A DNA stretch of 64,000 nucleotides. It comes from Acidicapsa acidisoli. Its GTDB lineage: Bacteria > Acidobacteriota > Terriglobia > Terriglobales > Acidobacteriaceae. Where the stretch lies: assembly GCF_025685625.1 (NCBI RefSeq), contig NZ_JAGSYI010000002.1:310001-374000 (forward strand). The letters run 5' to 3'. Position numbers and translations under genes: made by a program. The notes under the pieces are model-generated. The model was not told the origin of the DNA. It saw only the letters and a list, made by a program, of their open reading frames with translations, and did not search any database. This document shows positions 52,848 to 61,472 of the stretch, in pieces; positions within the stretch are counted from its first letter, which is position 1; each line of letters opens with the position of its first letter.

Positions 52848-54377
52848 TTGAAGTCCATTCGCGCATCTTTCGGGTGGTACGCCGCCGTCTGGCTTTTCGT
52901 CATAATTCTCTTCAGCTCAGCGCTCGCACCCAGAGCCGAGGCGCAGGCTGCCCCTGCGGCGCAAAGCCATCCGCAGCATCGCGAAGAAACCCGCGATAGA
53001 GCCGGAGATCGCACCGTTCCAGCGCTCTTCGTCAGCGACATTCACTTCGATCCCTTCCACGACCCAGCCAGATTGCCGCAGCTTGTAGATGCTCCAGTCA
53101 ACCAGTGGAGCGCGATCCTTGCGGCTCCGCCGTCTCCCAATCAGCAGCAGGCATTCGAGTCCCTGCAACAACAGTGCCACGCGCGTGGAGTCGACACCTC
53201 CTATGCTCTGCTTCGTTCAAGCCTGCAGGCGATGAAAACAAAGCAGCCTGACGCGAACTTCATGACCGTCAGCGGCGACCTGATCGCCCATGCCTTTGAA
53301 TGCCGATACAAGACACTTCTTCCACCCTCGACAGAAAGCGACTATCAGGCCTTTGTCTTGAAGACCATCAGCTTTGTCGTCGCGGAGCTGCGCAATTCAT
53401 TCCCAGCCATGCCGGTTTACATGGCTCTCGGAAACAACGACTCCGGCTGCGGCGACTACAAGCTCGATTCCGGCAGCGACTTTTTCAAACAAGCCGGCAA
53501 GATTCTCGCCGAGGGTCTTCCGTTGCCGGCACAAAAAGAAGCAGCCGAGCAATTTGCAGCGGGAGGCTACTACAGCGTTGCGATGGCCACGCCAATGCGG
53601 GCCACAAGGCTCATTGTCATCAACGACACCTTTCTATCTCCCAAATACACGACATGCAGCGGAGCTCCAGCCCCCAATGCCGGAGATGCACAGATCGACT
53701 GGCTGAAGAAGCAGCTCAACGAGGCTCGCGAAGCACATCAAAACGCCTGGATTCTCGGCCATATCCCGCCCGGTGTCAACGTGCCTTCGACCATGGCGAA
53801 GATGAAAAATGTCTGCGCGAAAGCGAAGCCCGAGATGTTCCTGGCCAGTGGCGCGCTCACCGACGATCTGACCGCCAACGCGGACGTGATCCGCTTTGCA
53901 ATTTTCGCTCATACCCACATGGATGAACTGCGCCTGTTGCGCCCGCAGGACGACGTTGCAAGCACCTCTTCGGAGCACGACGTGGCGATCAAAATGGTTC
54001 CCTCGATCTCGCCTGTGGACGGCAACAATCCCGCCTTTACCATCGCAAAGGTGAACCCATCCAAGTCAATCCTGCAGGATTATGAGGTAATCTCAGCCTC
54101 AAACCAGACCGGCATCGACACCACGTGGTCCCTGGAGTACGAATTCGCCAAGGCTTATCACGAAAGTGAATTTTCTCCTGCGTCGGTCAAGGAATTGATT
54201 GGAAAGTTCAAGAACGACCGCGACTCAAACCAGGATGTCAGCGCCGCCTATATCCGCAACTTCTTCGTCGGCGATCGCTCCGTCTTACTGAAACCATTCT
54301 GGCCCCAGTACGTGTGTGGACTCGCCAATTCCACAGCCACGTCGTTCGCCGCCTGCATGTGTGGAACCGATAAATAG
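52848..54377 (+). CDS. secreted metallophosphoesterase, acid-sphingomyelinase-like
   Basis: 509 residues from TTG 52848, preceded by AAAGGAG at five bases; an in-frame TTG at 52812 lacks a ribosome site. Signal peptide: FGWYAAVWLFVIILFSSALAPRAEA. Two-metal phosphoesterase motifs in order: VSDIHFDPF, VSGDLIAHAF, ALGNNDSGCGDY, LGHIPPGVNV and FAHTHMDELR. The GNND box and the DSGCGDY stretch match acid sphingomyelinase-like phosphodiesterases and yeast Ppn1-type enzymes rather than ordinary bacterial phosphatases. Several Cys in the mature part could form disulfides, fitting export. Substrate (phosphodiester or nucleotide/polyphosphate) unknown. Confidence 0.88.
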   Translation: MKSIRASFGWYAAVWLFVIILFSSALAPRAEAQAAPAAQSHPQHREETRDRAGDRTVPALFVSDIHFDPFHDPARLPQLVDAPVNQWSAILAAPPSPNQQQAFESLQQQCHARGVDTSYALLRSSLQAMKTKQPDANFMTVSGDLIAHAFECRYKTLLPPSTESDYQAFVLKTISFVVAELRNSFPAMPVYMALGNNDSGCGDYKLDSGSDFFKQAGKILAEGLPLPAQKEAAEQFAAGGYYSVAMATPMRATRLIVINDTFLSPKYTTCSGAPAPNAGDAQIDWLKKQLNEAREAHQNAWILGHIPPGVNVPSTMAKMKNVCAKAKPEMFLASGALTDDLTANADVIRFAIFAHTHMDELRLLRPQDDVASTSSEHDVAIKMVPSISPVDGNNPAFTIAKVNPSKSILQDYEVISASNQTGIDTTWSLEYEFAKAYHESEFSPASVKELIGKFKNDRDSNQDVSAAYIRNFFVGDRSVLLKPFWPQYVCGLANSTATSFAACMCGTDK

Positions 54378-54389
54378 CCCTTCAATATC

Positions 54390-54429
54390 TCAGAGGGATC
54401 CGGAAACATCCCATTTCCGGACCCTCTGA
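54390..54429. terminator. bidirectional terminator between convergent genes
   Basis: Inverted repeat TCAGAGGG-A-TCCGGAAA / TTTCCGGA-CCCTCTGA with a seven-base loop and a one-base bulge. It separates the phosphoesterase from the convergent oxidoreductase gene. Confidence 0.8.
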
Positions 54430-54437
54430 ATTAGCCG

Positions 54438-55757
54438 CTAGACGCGCGGTGCCCAACCCGGTTCGTACTCCCGATCCCACATTTTCATCGCCTCGGGGTC
54501 GTTCTTGATCCGTCCGTCTTTCGGATCGAGATGCAACTCCCGATTCACCTCCCAGGCGATGTTGGAGAGTTGCAGCATAGTGACAGCGACGTTCCCGACA
54601 GAGACGGGAGCATTCAGCTTCTCCCCTTTGCGAATTCCAGCGATGAAATTTGCAAAATGCAGGTCCGTCATAGAGTCGCGTCCAAGCAAATCCGAGGACG
54701 AAGTCTCTTTGCCGGTCTTGTATTCGCTCGTCTTCTTACCCTTGAGATCGTAGATCTCGTAGCCATCGCGATCCACCAGCACCGTGCCCTCAGTCCCCAT
54801 GATCGTCGATCCTCTGCCGCGGTTGTAGTACTGCATCCCCTGGCAGCACGTACCCTCCCACGAGAGCACCTTGTCGTCGTATTCAAAACTCGTAATCAGC
54901 GTGTCGTAGAACTGCCAATCGTCCTTGAACGCATATCTGCCGCCCGACGAAGTCACACGGTTGGGGAAATCAACACCCAGCGCCCACCGGCAGACATCCA
55001 CCTCATGCGTGCCGTTGTTGAGCGACTCTCCAGTGCCATAAATCCTGAACCAATGCCAGTTATAGGGCTGCACATTGTCTTTGTATGGACGCCGTGGAGC
55101 AGGTCCCTGCCAGAGATCCCAATCCAGTTGCGGAGGCACCGGCGCTTCCTTGCCGACACCGATCGATTTCCTGGTGTTGTTGTACCAGCATTTCGCAAAA
55201 TAAGCCTTGCCGATAAGTCCGCCATGAATCTTCTCGACGATCTCGATCGTGTGCGGCGAAGATCGCTGTTGCGTTCCCATTTGCACGAGCTTGCCATACT
55301 TCTGCTGGGCCCGAACAAGCAGCGCTCCCTCGCCGGGGTTGTGGCTGCACGGCTTTTCGACGTACACATGCTTGCCCGCCTGCAAGCCCGCAATGGCCAT
55401 CGGAGTGTGCCAGTGATCAGGTGTGGCTATCGTGATCGCGTCCACGTCCTTGAGTTCGAGTATCTTGCGAAAATCCTGGTTCGTGCCCGGAGCATAGCCC
55501 AATTCCTGCTGTACATTTTGCGAGAACTTGGCAAGTGTATTGCGGTCCACATCGCAAACATGCGCGATGTGGGCCGCGTCCTTGTTCGCTTTAAGCGATG
55601 AAAGATGGGCATAGGCGCGACTGTTCAGGCCCATGACTGCAAAGTTGAGGCGATCGTTCGATCCGACGATCTGGCCATAGCTCTTGGCGGATGAACTGAC
55701 TGCCAGCCCCGCCGCTCCAACTGCCATTGTGTCGAGAAACTCTCTTCGTGTAACCAT
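54438..55757 (-). CDS. Gfo/Idh/MocA family oxidoreductase with Tat signal
   Basis: 439 residues from ATG 55757, with AAAGGAG four bases upstream. Tat signal VTRREFLDTMAVGAAGLAVS at the N-terminus. The Rossmann part begins NFAVMGLNSRAYAHL, with the cofactor-binding DVDRNT stretch and the catalytic-region EKPCSHNPGEG (the conserved EKP), followed by the family's alpha/beta C-terminal domain with NNGTHEVDVCRWAL. These enzymes oxidise or epimerise sugars with NAD(P), sometimes with tightly bound cofactor; Tat-exported members such as GH109-type or glucose-fructose oxidoreductase relatives act in the periplasm. Substrate unknown. Divergent from the TonB-dependent receptor. Confidence 0.9.
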   Translation of the reverse strand: MVTRREFLDTMAVGAAGLAVSSSAKSYGQIVGSNDRLNFAVMGLNSRAYAHLSSLKANKDAAHIAHVCDVDRNTLAKFSQNVQQELGYAPGTNQDFRKILELKDVDAITIATPDHWHTPMAIAGLQAGKHVYVEKPCSHNPGEGALLVRAQQKYGKLVQMGTQQRSSPHTIEIVEKIHGGLIGKAYFAKCWYNNTRKSIGVGKEAPVPPQLDWDLWQGPAPRRPYKDNVQPYNWHWFRIYGTGESLNNGTHEVDVCRWALGVDFPNRVTSSGGRYAFKDDWQFYDTLITSFEYDDKVLSWEGTCCQGMQYYNRGRGSTIMGTEGTVLVDRDGYEIYDLKGKKTSEYKTGKETSSSDLLGRDSMTDLHFANFIAGIRKGEKLNAPVSVGNVAVTMLQLSNIAWEVNRELHLDPKDGRIKNDPEAMKMWDREYEPGWAPRV

Positions 55758-56421
55758 CTGTCTCCTTTTGACACCCCGCGATTCCTTCACTTCGTTCAGA
55801 GCAACGGAATCTATATAAGGTTCGCGACCAATTCTGGCCGACGCTTCTTTCAATCGTCCATGCTATTACGACGGGTTCAGTTTCGGCGAACAATGCAACC
55901 CGGAGATGAATTCCCCGGCAATCCGGCCCACCGGCTCTCCCGGCGACGATTTGGCGACCGCTAAATTCAGTGAAAAGATCGGTGAATTAGATCGGTGAAT
56001 CCACAACGGCTCAAGAGCAACCTGATTCAGGACACCGAATGCTCTTTAGGAAACCGTCGTCGGATTTCGTCTCAGCAAAACTCGTTCTCTCACAGGTAAT
56101 CCCAATATCGCTTTGCCTATTATTCAACAGGTAAACTATTGATACTTCTGACATTTCGCGCAAGTTTGCCTGCGATCCTGAGTGCGCGAATCTGCCCTCG
56201 AAGAATCTCGCTCTCACGGCGCTCCGATGTGGCAGCTTGACAATCGTATACGTGGAATACTAAAACGATTAAATTACGCGGTTCTATGGAAATTAAGGTG
56301 TACGTAGATCGACCATTTTCCCTCCCCGTAGATAATTTGGAAGTTTAGAACGGCGGTCTTCCCTCGCTCGCTTGGGCGTTTGGGGGTTGGCGAACTCATA
56401 ACAACTTAGTAAGGAGTCCAG
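55758..56421. other. long divergent region before the TonB-dependent receptor
   Basis: 664 bases without a supported gene; short open frames here show no family features. Contains a 13-base-period tandem repeat of GATCGGTGAAT at 55977-56000 and an AT-rich part at 56240-56340. The receptor's ribosome site AAGGAG is at 56411-56416. Probably a complex regulatory region. Confidence 0.5.
55977..56000. repeat. tandem repeat of GATCGGTGAAT
   Basis: GATCGGTGAATTA then GATCGGTGAAT, period 13 bases, in the upstream region shared by the oxidoreductase and receptor genes. Could be a pair of direct-repeat binding sites. Confidence 0.55.
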
Positions 56422-59400
56422 ATGTCACGACGTGACTACTTCCCCCTAGCGCGTGTCGATCTTCTCGGTAGAGTACTGACCGAGAAACGGCTAACATTTT
56501 TCGCAATCCTATCTCTCTTTCTTATTCTCCCTGGCGTCTTGCTTGCCCAGGTCACCACAGCGACTATCAGCGGAACGGTTCAAGACTCCAGCGGAGCGGT
56601 GGTCCCGAATGCGGACATCCTCCTGGAAAACATCCTGAATCACGACATGCGCACAGGCAAGAGTGATGCCGCAGGTGTCTTTGCCTTCCCTTCTGTCCCC
56701 TCCGGCGACTATCGGGTCACCATTACCGCGGATGGCTTTGAAAAATACACCGCCACCAACATTCACCTTGATCCAGGCGATCAGCGAGCCCTGCGCGACA
56801 TTCACCTCGCGGTCGGAACCGCAACCCAGTCGGTGACCGTAACCGCTGACACACAGATCAACACCGACTCCGGCGAGCAGAGCGCTCTGATCGACTCAGA
56901 GCAAATTCAGCACCTCGCCATTGAAGGCCGCGACGTAACAGAACTTTTCAAGACCCTGCCCGGTTTCGCCATTACCAACGGAAGCACCGGCACCAGCAAC
57001 TATGCCTACGATCCGTCGCAGGTGTCTGTGAACGGCGCGCTCGGCAGCTACGCCGCCAACGGAACCCCATTGAATGGCGTAGCGCTGCTCACCGACGGAG
57101 CTGATATCACCGACCCCGGTAACTTCGGCGCGGCCATCCAGAACGTCAACTATGAGCAGGTCGCAGAAGTGAAGGTGCAAACCTCCAGTTTCACCGCCGA
57201 CACGGCCCATGGTCCGATCGTTGTCAATGCGGTCGGCAAGTCTGGCGGCGACAAGTTCCATGGCTCGCTCTACACCTTCGCCCGCACCAACCAGCTCGAC
57301 TCCAACGACTGGATCTCGAACTACACCGGCCAACAGAAGGCTCCGGACCGCGAAGTCTACCCCGGCTTCACCTTCGGTGGTCCAGTGGTGATTCCGCACA
57401 CCAACTTCAACAAGGACAAGCACCTCACCTTCTTCGTCGGTGCGGAAGACTACGCGCAGCGAAATGTATACGCTTACGGCAACGCCAGCAGCGCCGTACT
57501 TACAGCTCTGGTGCCGACCGCTGGAATGCGCGCCGGTGACTTCAGCGCCACCCAGTTGCAGCAGTTCCTCGGTTCCAGCTATCAGCCGATCGGCAATGGG
57601 TCGATCTGCCAGGGCGGCAACTACCAGGCTGTCTGCGCCATCCCACAGACCGGCCCGAACGGCTCCGCGCTACAGAACGGCCAGATCACAAACATCGACA
57701 AGAACGTGCAGGCTCTCCTTGGCACGCTTCCTCTGCCAAACACTCCCTCTACCGGCACGTACAACTGGATCACCACCAACCTCATCAACAACGATTTGTG
57801 GGAAGCCCACGCGCGTGTCGACGACCAGATCAGCCAGAAGCACAAGCTCTTTATCGTCTACACCAAGGAAGCCGGCGCGTCCGGCGTACCGCAGGTCGAG
57901 TACTACTCGCCGCGCGGCACTTTCGGCGGAACGAATCTGCCTGGCGGCGGCATGAAGAGCACCATCAATTCCGAGATCGGCTCCTTCAACTTCACCAGCA
58001 TCCTCAGCCCTACCATGACGAACGAACTCTATGGCCAGGGCGCGTTCCTGCTGCAGGACTTCGTAGCGGATAATCAGAACGCTCTGGACTCGTCCACCAT
58101 TGGTTATGGCTATAACGGCATTTACAACAACCATGACCTTCAATTCCCTGGCCTGGAAGACTACTCAAACCTGCCCGTCAACCTCACCCCGGACACCTCC
58201 TACGGCGGCATCTATGCCAAGAAGTGGATTCGTGGCGGCGGCGACAACTTCACCAAGCTCATCGGTACGCATACCGTCAAGATCGGCTTTTTCACCGAGT
58301 TGAGCAACAACAATGAAGTGAACGCCTTCCAGAATCCAAATGGCACCATCAACAGCATCGGCTTCACCACCAACACCTTCCAGGACCCGGTCGCGGGTTT
58401 GGTTTACAATACCGGCCCCACCACCGGCGACGGCACCAACGCCGGTAACTCCATTGCGAACTTCCTCGAAGGCCACGTTAACACCTTTACCCAGCAGAAC
58501 ATCAACATCGCGCCCGATCTCTACTTCTGGAACCTCTCCGGCTACGCTGAGGATCACTGGCGCGTAACCCCAAGGCTCTCGGTCGACATCGGCCTGCGCA
58601 TCGAACACCTGACTCCCTGGGAAGACACCCGGAACGAGGGCATACCGGTCTGGGAACCGAGCAGCTACAACTCGGGCCTGTCGCCGCTGCCAGGCTTCCT
58701 CTGGCACGGCATCGATCCCAGCATTCCCAAGGGCGGTCTCGCAACGCGCGCGGCCTTCTTTGAGCCGCGTGTCGGCCTGGCGTGGGATCCTCGCGGAAAT
58801 GGCTTGACGGTTGTCCGCGCAGGTTATGGAGTCTACCGTGCACATGACTCTTTCAACGACGCCACGACAGGCATCGCCACCGCTGAGGGCGCTCGTACCG
58901 CGACCGTCAACAAGGAGCTGCTCTCCACTATCAGCCAGACACAAGCGCCCGTCTCCGGTGGTCCTGCCGCTTCATTCCAGGACACCAATGCGTATGGATT
59001 CACACCCAACGACAACGAGCAGCCGCAGGTCTATACCTACAATGCTGCCGTCGATCAGAAAGTGCCCTTCAACACCACCTTCGAACTCGCCTATATCGGA
59101 AATCGCTCCGACCATCTGCTGGACGACGGCTCCAATGGCGCGGTGATTCTCGACGATCAGAACGCTCTGCCCATCGGCTCGCTCTACGGCGGCAACATCC
59201 CGACCCAGGTAGGCGCGCAGACTGCCGCAGTTTCGCAGCTGAGCACGCATCAGATCGATCAGTACCGAGCGTATCCCTTCTATCAGCACATCGAAGCCGA
59301 GCGTCACCGGCTCTATGCCAACTACAACGCACTCCAGACTTCCTGGTCAAAGCAAGGCGGACCACTCCGCTTTAGCGTCAACTACACCTTCTCGAAGGCT

Positions 59401-60126
59401 CTCGGTGTACTCGGCGCCTATGCGAACGGCAATCCAGCCGACCCCATCAACCTTCGCAACGACTACATGCCGGAAGACTACGACCGTACGCACATCTTCA
59501 ACGCGAACTATTCGTACGACTTTGGCAAGCTCACGTCTCGCCGGTATATCAGCCAGCTCACCAACGGCTGGCAGATCTCCGGCATCACGCAGATTCAGAG
59601 CGGCCAGAGCGCACAGTCCATTCTCAGCCCCAACTTCGGACTCACCGGCAGCTTGAACCAGACCACCAACCTGACCCCTGTGAGTGCGCAGGCTCTGCTT
59701 GGCACACCGGACTACCTCTTGATGCCGAATATCACCTGCAATCCGGCAATTGGCGTGCTTCCCAATCAGCGCATCAACGGAAACTGCTTTCAACTGCCTG
59801 CCTCACCCGGCGTCCAGGGCCAATACCGCTATCCGTACATCCACGCACCAGCCTTCACGGACTCCGACCTGACCGCGACCAAGGATTTCCGCATTGGCGA
59901 GTCAAGCAACCTCCAGTTCCGCGCGGCTGCGTTCAATTTCCTCAACCATGCCAATTCAAGTTTCTCCAGTTCCGACAAAGTCGGCAGCGAGACCGCTCTC
60001 AACCTCAGCAACACCTTGAATGGCGCCACCGAGCAATCGGCCAAGGATAGTAACTCCGAATTCGGCGTCGTGCCCTTGCGCGCGGGCCGCCGAATCATGG
60101 AACTGTCTCTTAAGTACACCTTCTAA
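56422..60126 (+). CDS. Oar-like TonB-dependent outer-membrane receptor
   Basis: 1,234 residues with AAGGAG five bases before ATG. Signal peptide RLTFFAILSLFLILPGVLLAQ ends near residue 43. Residues about 45-125 form a carboxypeptidase-regulatory-like domain (TISGTVQDSSGAVVPNADI), then a plug domain (LFKTLPGF, about 150-260) and a 22-strand barrel ending in the outer-membrane signature LSLKYTF with terminal Phe. This large Oar/CarbopepD-reg form is greatly expanded in Acidobacteria and is thought to take up oligosaccharides or other large substrates with TonB energy. The upstream oxidoreductase may process the imported sugar. A strong terminator follows. Confidence 0.95.
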   Translation: MSRRDYFPLARVDLLGRVLTEKRLTFFAILSLFLILPGVLLAQVTTATISGTVQDSSGAVVPNADILLENILNHDMRTGKSDAAGVFAFPSVPSGDYRVTITADGFEKYTATNIHLDPGDQRALRDIHLAVGTATQSVTVTADTQINTDSGEQSALIDSEQIQHLAIEGRDVTELFKTLPGFAITNGSTGTSNYAYDPSQVSVNGALGSYAANGTPLNGVALLTDGADITDPGNFGAAIQNVNYEQVAEVKVQTSSFTADTAHGPIVVNAVGKSGGDKFHGSLYTFARTNQLDSNDWISNYTGQQKAPDREVYPGFTFGGPVVIPHTNFNKDKHLTFFVGAEDYAQRNVYAYGNASSAVLTALVPTAGMRAGDFSATQLQQFLGSSYQPIGNGSICQGGNYQAVCAIPQTGPNGSALQNGQITNIDKNVQALLGTLPLPNTPSTGTYNWITTNLINNDLWEAHARVDDQISQKHKLFIVYTKEAGASGVPQVEYYSPRGTFGGTNLPGGGMKSTINSEIGSFNFTSILSPTMTNELYGQGAFLLQDFVADNQNALDSSTIGYGYNGIYNNHDLQFPGLEDYSNLPVNLTPDTSYGGIYAKKWIRGGGDNFTKLIGTHTVKIGFFTELSNNNEVNAFQNPNGTINSIGFTTNTFQDPVAGLVYNTGPTTGDGTNAGNSIANFLEGHVNTFTQQNINIAPDLYFWNLSGYAEDHWRVTPRLSVDIGLRIEHLTPWEDTRNEGIPVWEPSSYNSGLSPLPGFLWHGIDPSIPKGGLATRAAFFEPRVGLAWDPRGNGLTVVRAGYGVYRAHDSFNDATTGIATAEGARTATVNKELLSTISQTQAPVSGGPAASFQDTNAYGFTPNDNEQPQVYTYNAAVDQKVPFNTTFELAYIGNRSDHLLDDGSNGAVILDDQNALPIGSLYGGNIPTQVGAQTAAVSQLSTHQIDQYRAYPFYQHIEAERHRLYANYNALQTSWSKQGGPLRFSVNYTFSKALGVLGAYANGNPADPINLRNDYMPEDYDRTHIFNANYSYDFGKLTSRRYISQLTNGWQISGITQIQSGQSAQSILSPNFGLTGSLNQTTNLTPVSAQALLGTPDYLLMPNITCNPAIGVLPNQRINGNCFQLPASPGVQGQYRYPYIHAPAFTDSDLTATKDFRIGESSNLQFRAAAFNFLNHANSSFSSSDKVGSETALNLSNTLNGATEQSAKDSNSEFGVVPLRAGRRIMELSLKYTF

Positions 60127-60151
60127 CCCGGCAGCAATTGCTGCTCTCTAC

Positions 60152-60182
60152 GCGGAGGCCGTTCCCTGGCCTCCGCTTTTTT
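60152..60182 (+). terminator. rho-independent terminator after the receptor gene
   Basis: Stem GCGGAGGCC / GGCCTCCGC, loop GTTCCCT, followed by six T. Textbook structure, 25 bases after the receptor stop. Confidence 0.93.
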
Positions 60183-60268
60183 GTGCTCCTTGCAGCAGGA
60201 AGCATGGGCTGGGATACAGTGAATAAGAGAAGTGATGCCAATCAGTGGCATTAAACCCGGAAGACACC

Positions 60269-61465
60269 ATGCGAATCGTTGCGATGATAGTCGGTATTGT
60301 CTGTCTCTTTGCCGGGCTGCTGGACGCCTTCCAGACCATCATTTTGCCCCGCCGCGCCACGGGCCGCTTTCGCCTCACCCGAATTTTCTTCGTCGCAACC
60401 TGGAAGCCCTGGGTCTTCTTTACCAAGCGGCTTCACGATCCCCGCAAGCAAGAGACCGCTTTCAGCTATTACGGACCAATGTCTCTGATATTCCTGCTGA
60501 TCATGTGGGCGGGCATGTTGATAGTGGGTTTCGCCCTTATCTTCTACGGCCTTGGCAGCCCCTTCACCGACCCGACGCAAGGGTCCGGATTTCGATCCGA
60601 TCTTTACGTAAGCGGAACCACCATCTTTACGCTGGGGCTGGGAGATGTCGTTCCGCGCAGCGCCTGGGCCCGCGAACTAATCATCATGGAAGCCGGAACC
60701 GGCCTCGGACTTCTCGCCGTCGTCATGGGGTATTTCCCGGTCTTATACGGCGCGTTCTCCCGTCGCGAAGTGAGCATATCGCTGCTGGACGCCCGCGCTG
60801 GCTCACCGCCCACAGCCGCGGAATTATTGCGCCGCCATTCCTACGAAGGCGGAGATAGCGCCCTGTCTCTGCTTCTGTTGGAGTGGGAACGCTGGTCCGC
60901 AGAGCTGTTGGAAAGCCATATCTCGTATTCCCTGCTCTGCTATTTCCGCTCGCAGCATAACAACCAAAGCTGGATTAGCGCTCTGACCTCAGTGCTGGAC
61001 ACTTCGGCATTGCTGATTGCAGGCGTAGAGGGCCGCGAAGCGCGTCAGGCCCAACTAACCTTCGCCATGGCCCGCCACGCGCTCGTAGATCTGTCACAAA
61101 TCTTCTCGCTTGCCCCGGTCAACAATGCGCCCGACCGGCTTCCCCCCGAACGTTACGCCCATCTCTACAGTCTGCTCTGCCAAAGCGGTGTAAGCGTCTG
61201 CCGCGACGGTCACTCCAGCGAAAGGCTACGGGAGATGCGGGCGCTCTACGAGGGCTACGCCCAGGCGCTGAGCGACTATCTTTGCATGCCTCTGCCGCCG
61301 TGGTACGCAGACAGGCCTCGCAAAGACAACTGGCTATCCGTGGCAAAACTCCGCGCCCAGACCGAGGAGGCCAGCCATTCCCACGAGCGAGACGCGAAAA
61401 ACCCGACATTTCCGGACGAGCCTCACCCTTTGGCCACGCTCATCGACGATCATCACGATTTCTAA
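60269..61465 (+). CDS. two-TM potassium-channel-like protein with large cytoplasmic domain
   Basis: 398 residues from ATG 60269 (GGAAG at nine bases); GTG 60245 is an alternative. An N-terminal hydrophobic helix (MRIVAMIVGIVCLFAGLLDA), a second (LIFLLIMWAGMLIVGFALIFY), a pore-loop TTIFTLGLGDVVPRS and a third helix (GTGLGLLAVVMGYFPVLYGAF). The selectivity filter is TLGLGD in place of the canonical TVGYGD; the pore geometry is otherwise that of ion_trans_2 channels. Some 230 cytoplasmic residues follow, helical and without a recognisable RCK or cyclic-nucleotide domain. Ion selectivity is therefore uncertain. Confidence 0.82.
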   Translation: MRIVAMIVGIVCLFAGLLDAFQTIILPRRATGRFRLTRIFFVATWKPWVFFTKRLHDPRKQETAFSYYGPMSLIFLLIMWAGMLIVGFALIFYGLGSPFTDPTQGSGFRSDLYVSGTTIFTLGLGDVVPRSAWARELIIMEAGTGLGLLAVVMGYFPVLYGAFSRREVSISLLDARAGSPPTAAELLRRHSYEGGDSALSLLLLEWERWSAELLESHISYSLLCYFRSQHNNQSWISALTSVLDTSALLIAGVEGREARQAQLTFAMARHALVDLSQIFSLAPVNNAPDRLPPERYAHLYSLLCQSGVSVCRDGHSSERLREMRALYEGYAQALSDYLCMPLPPWYADRPRKDNWLSVAKLRAQTEEASHSHERDAKNPTFPDEPHPLATLIDDHHDF

Positions 61466-61472
61466 ACGCTTT

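Noticed and set aside
54531-55601. 356-codon frame antisense to the MocA oxidoreductase
   Set aside because: The minus-strand gene has a Tat signal, a Rossmann motif and a strong ribosome site; the antisense frame has none of these.
56011-56217. 68-codon minus-strand frame in the region before the receptor
   Set aside because: No ribosome site, no recognisable features, AT-rich intergenic setting.
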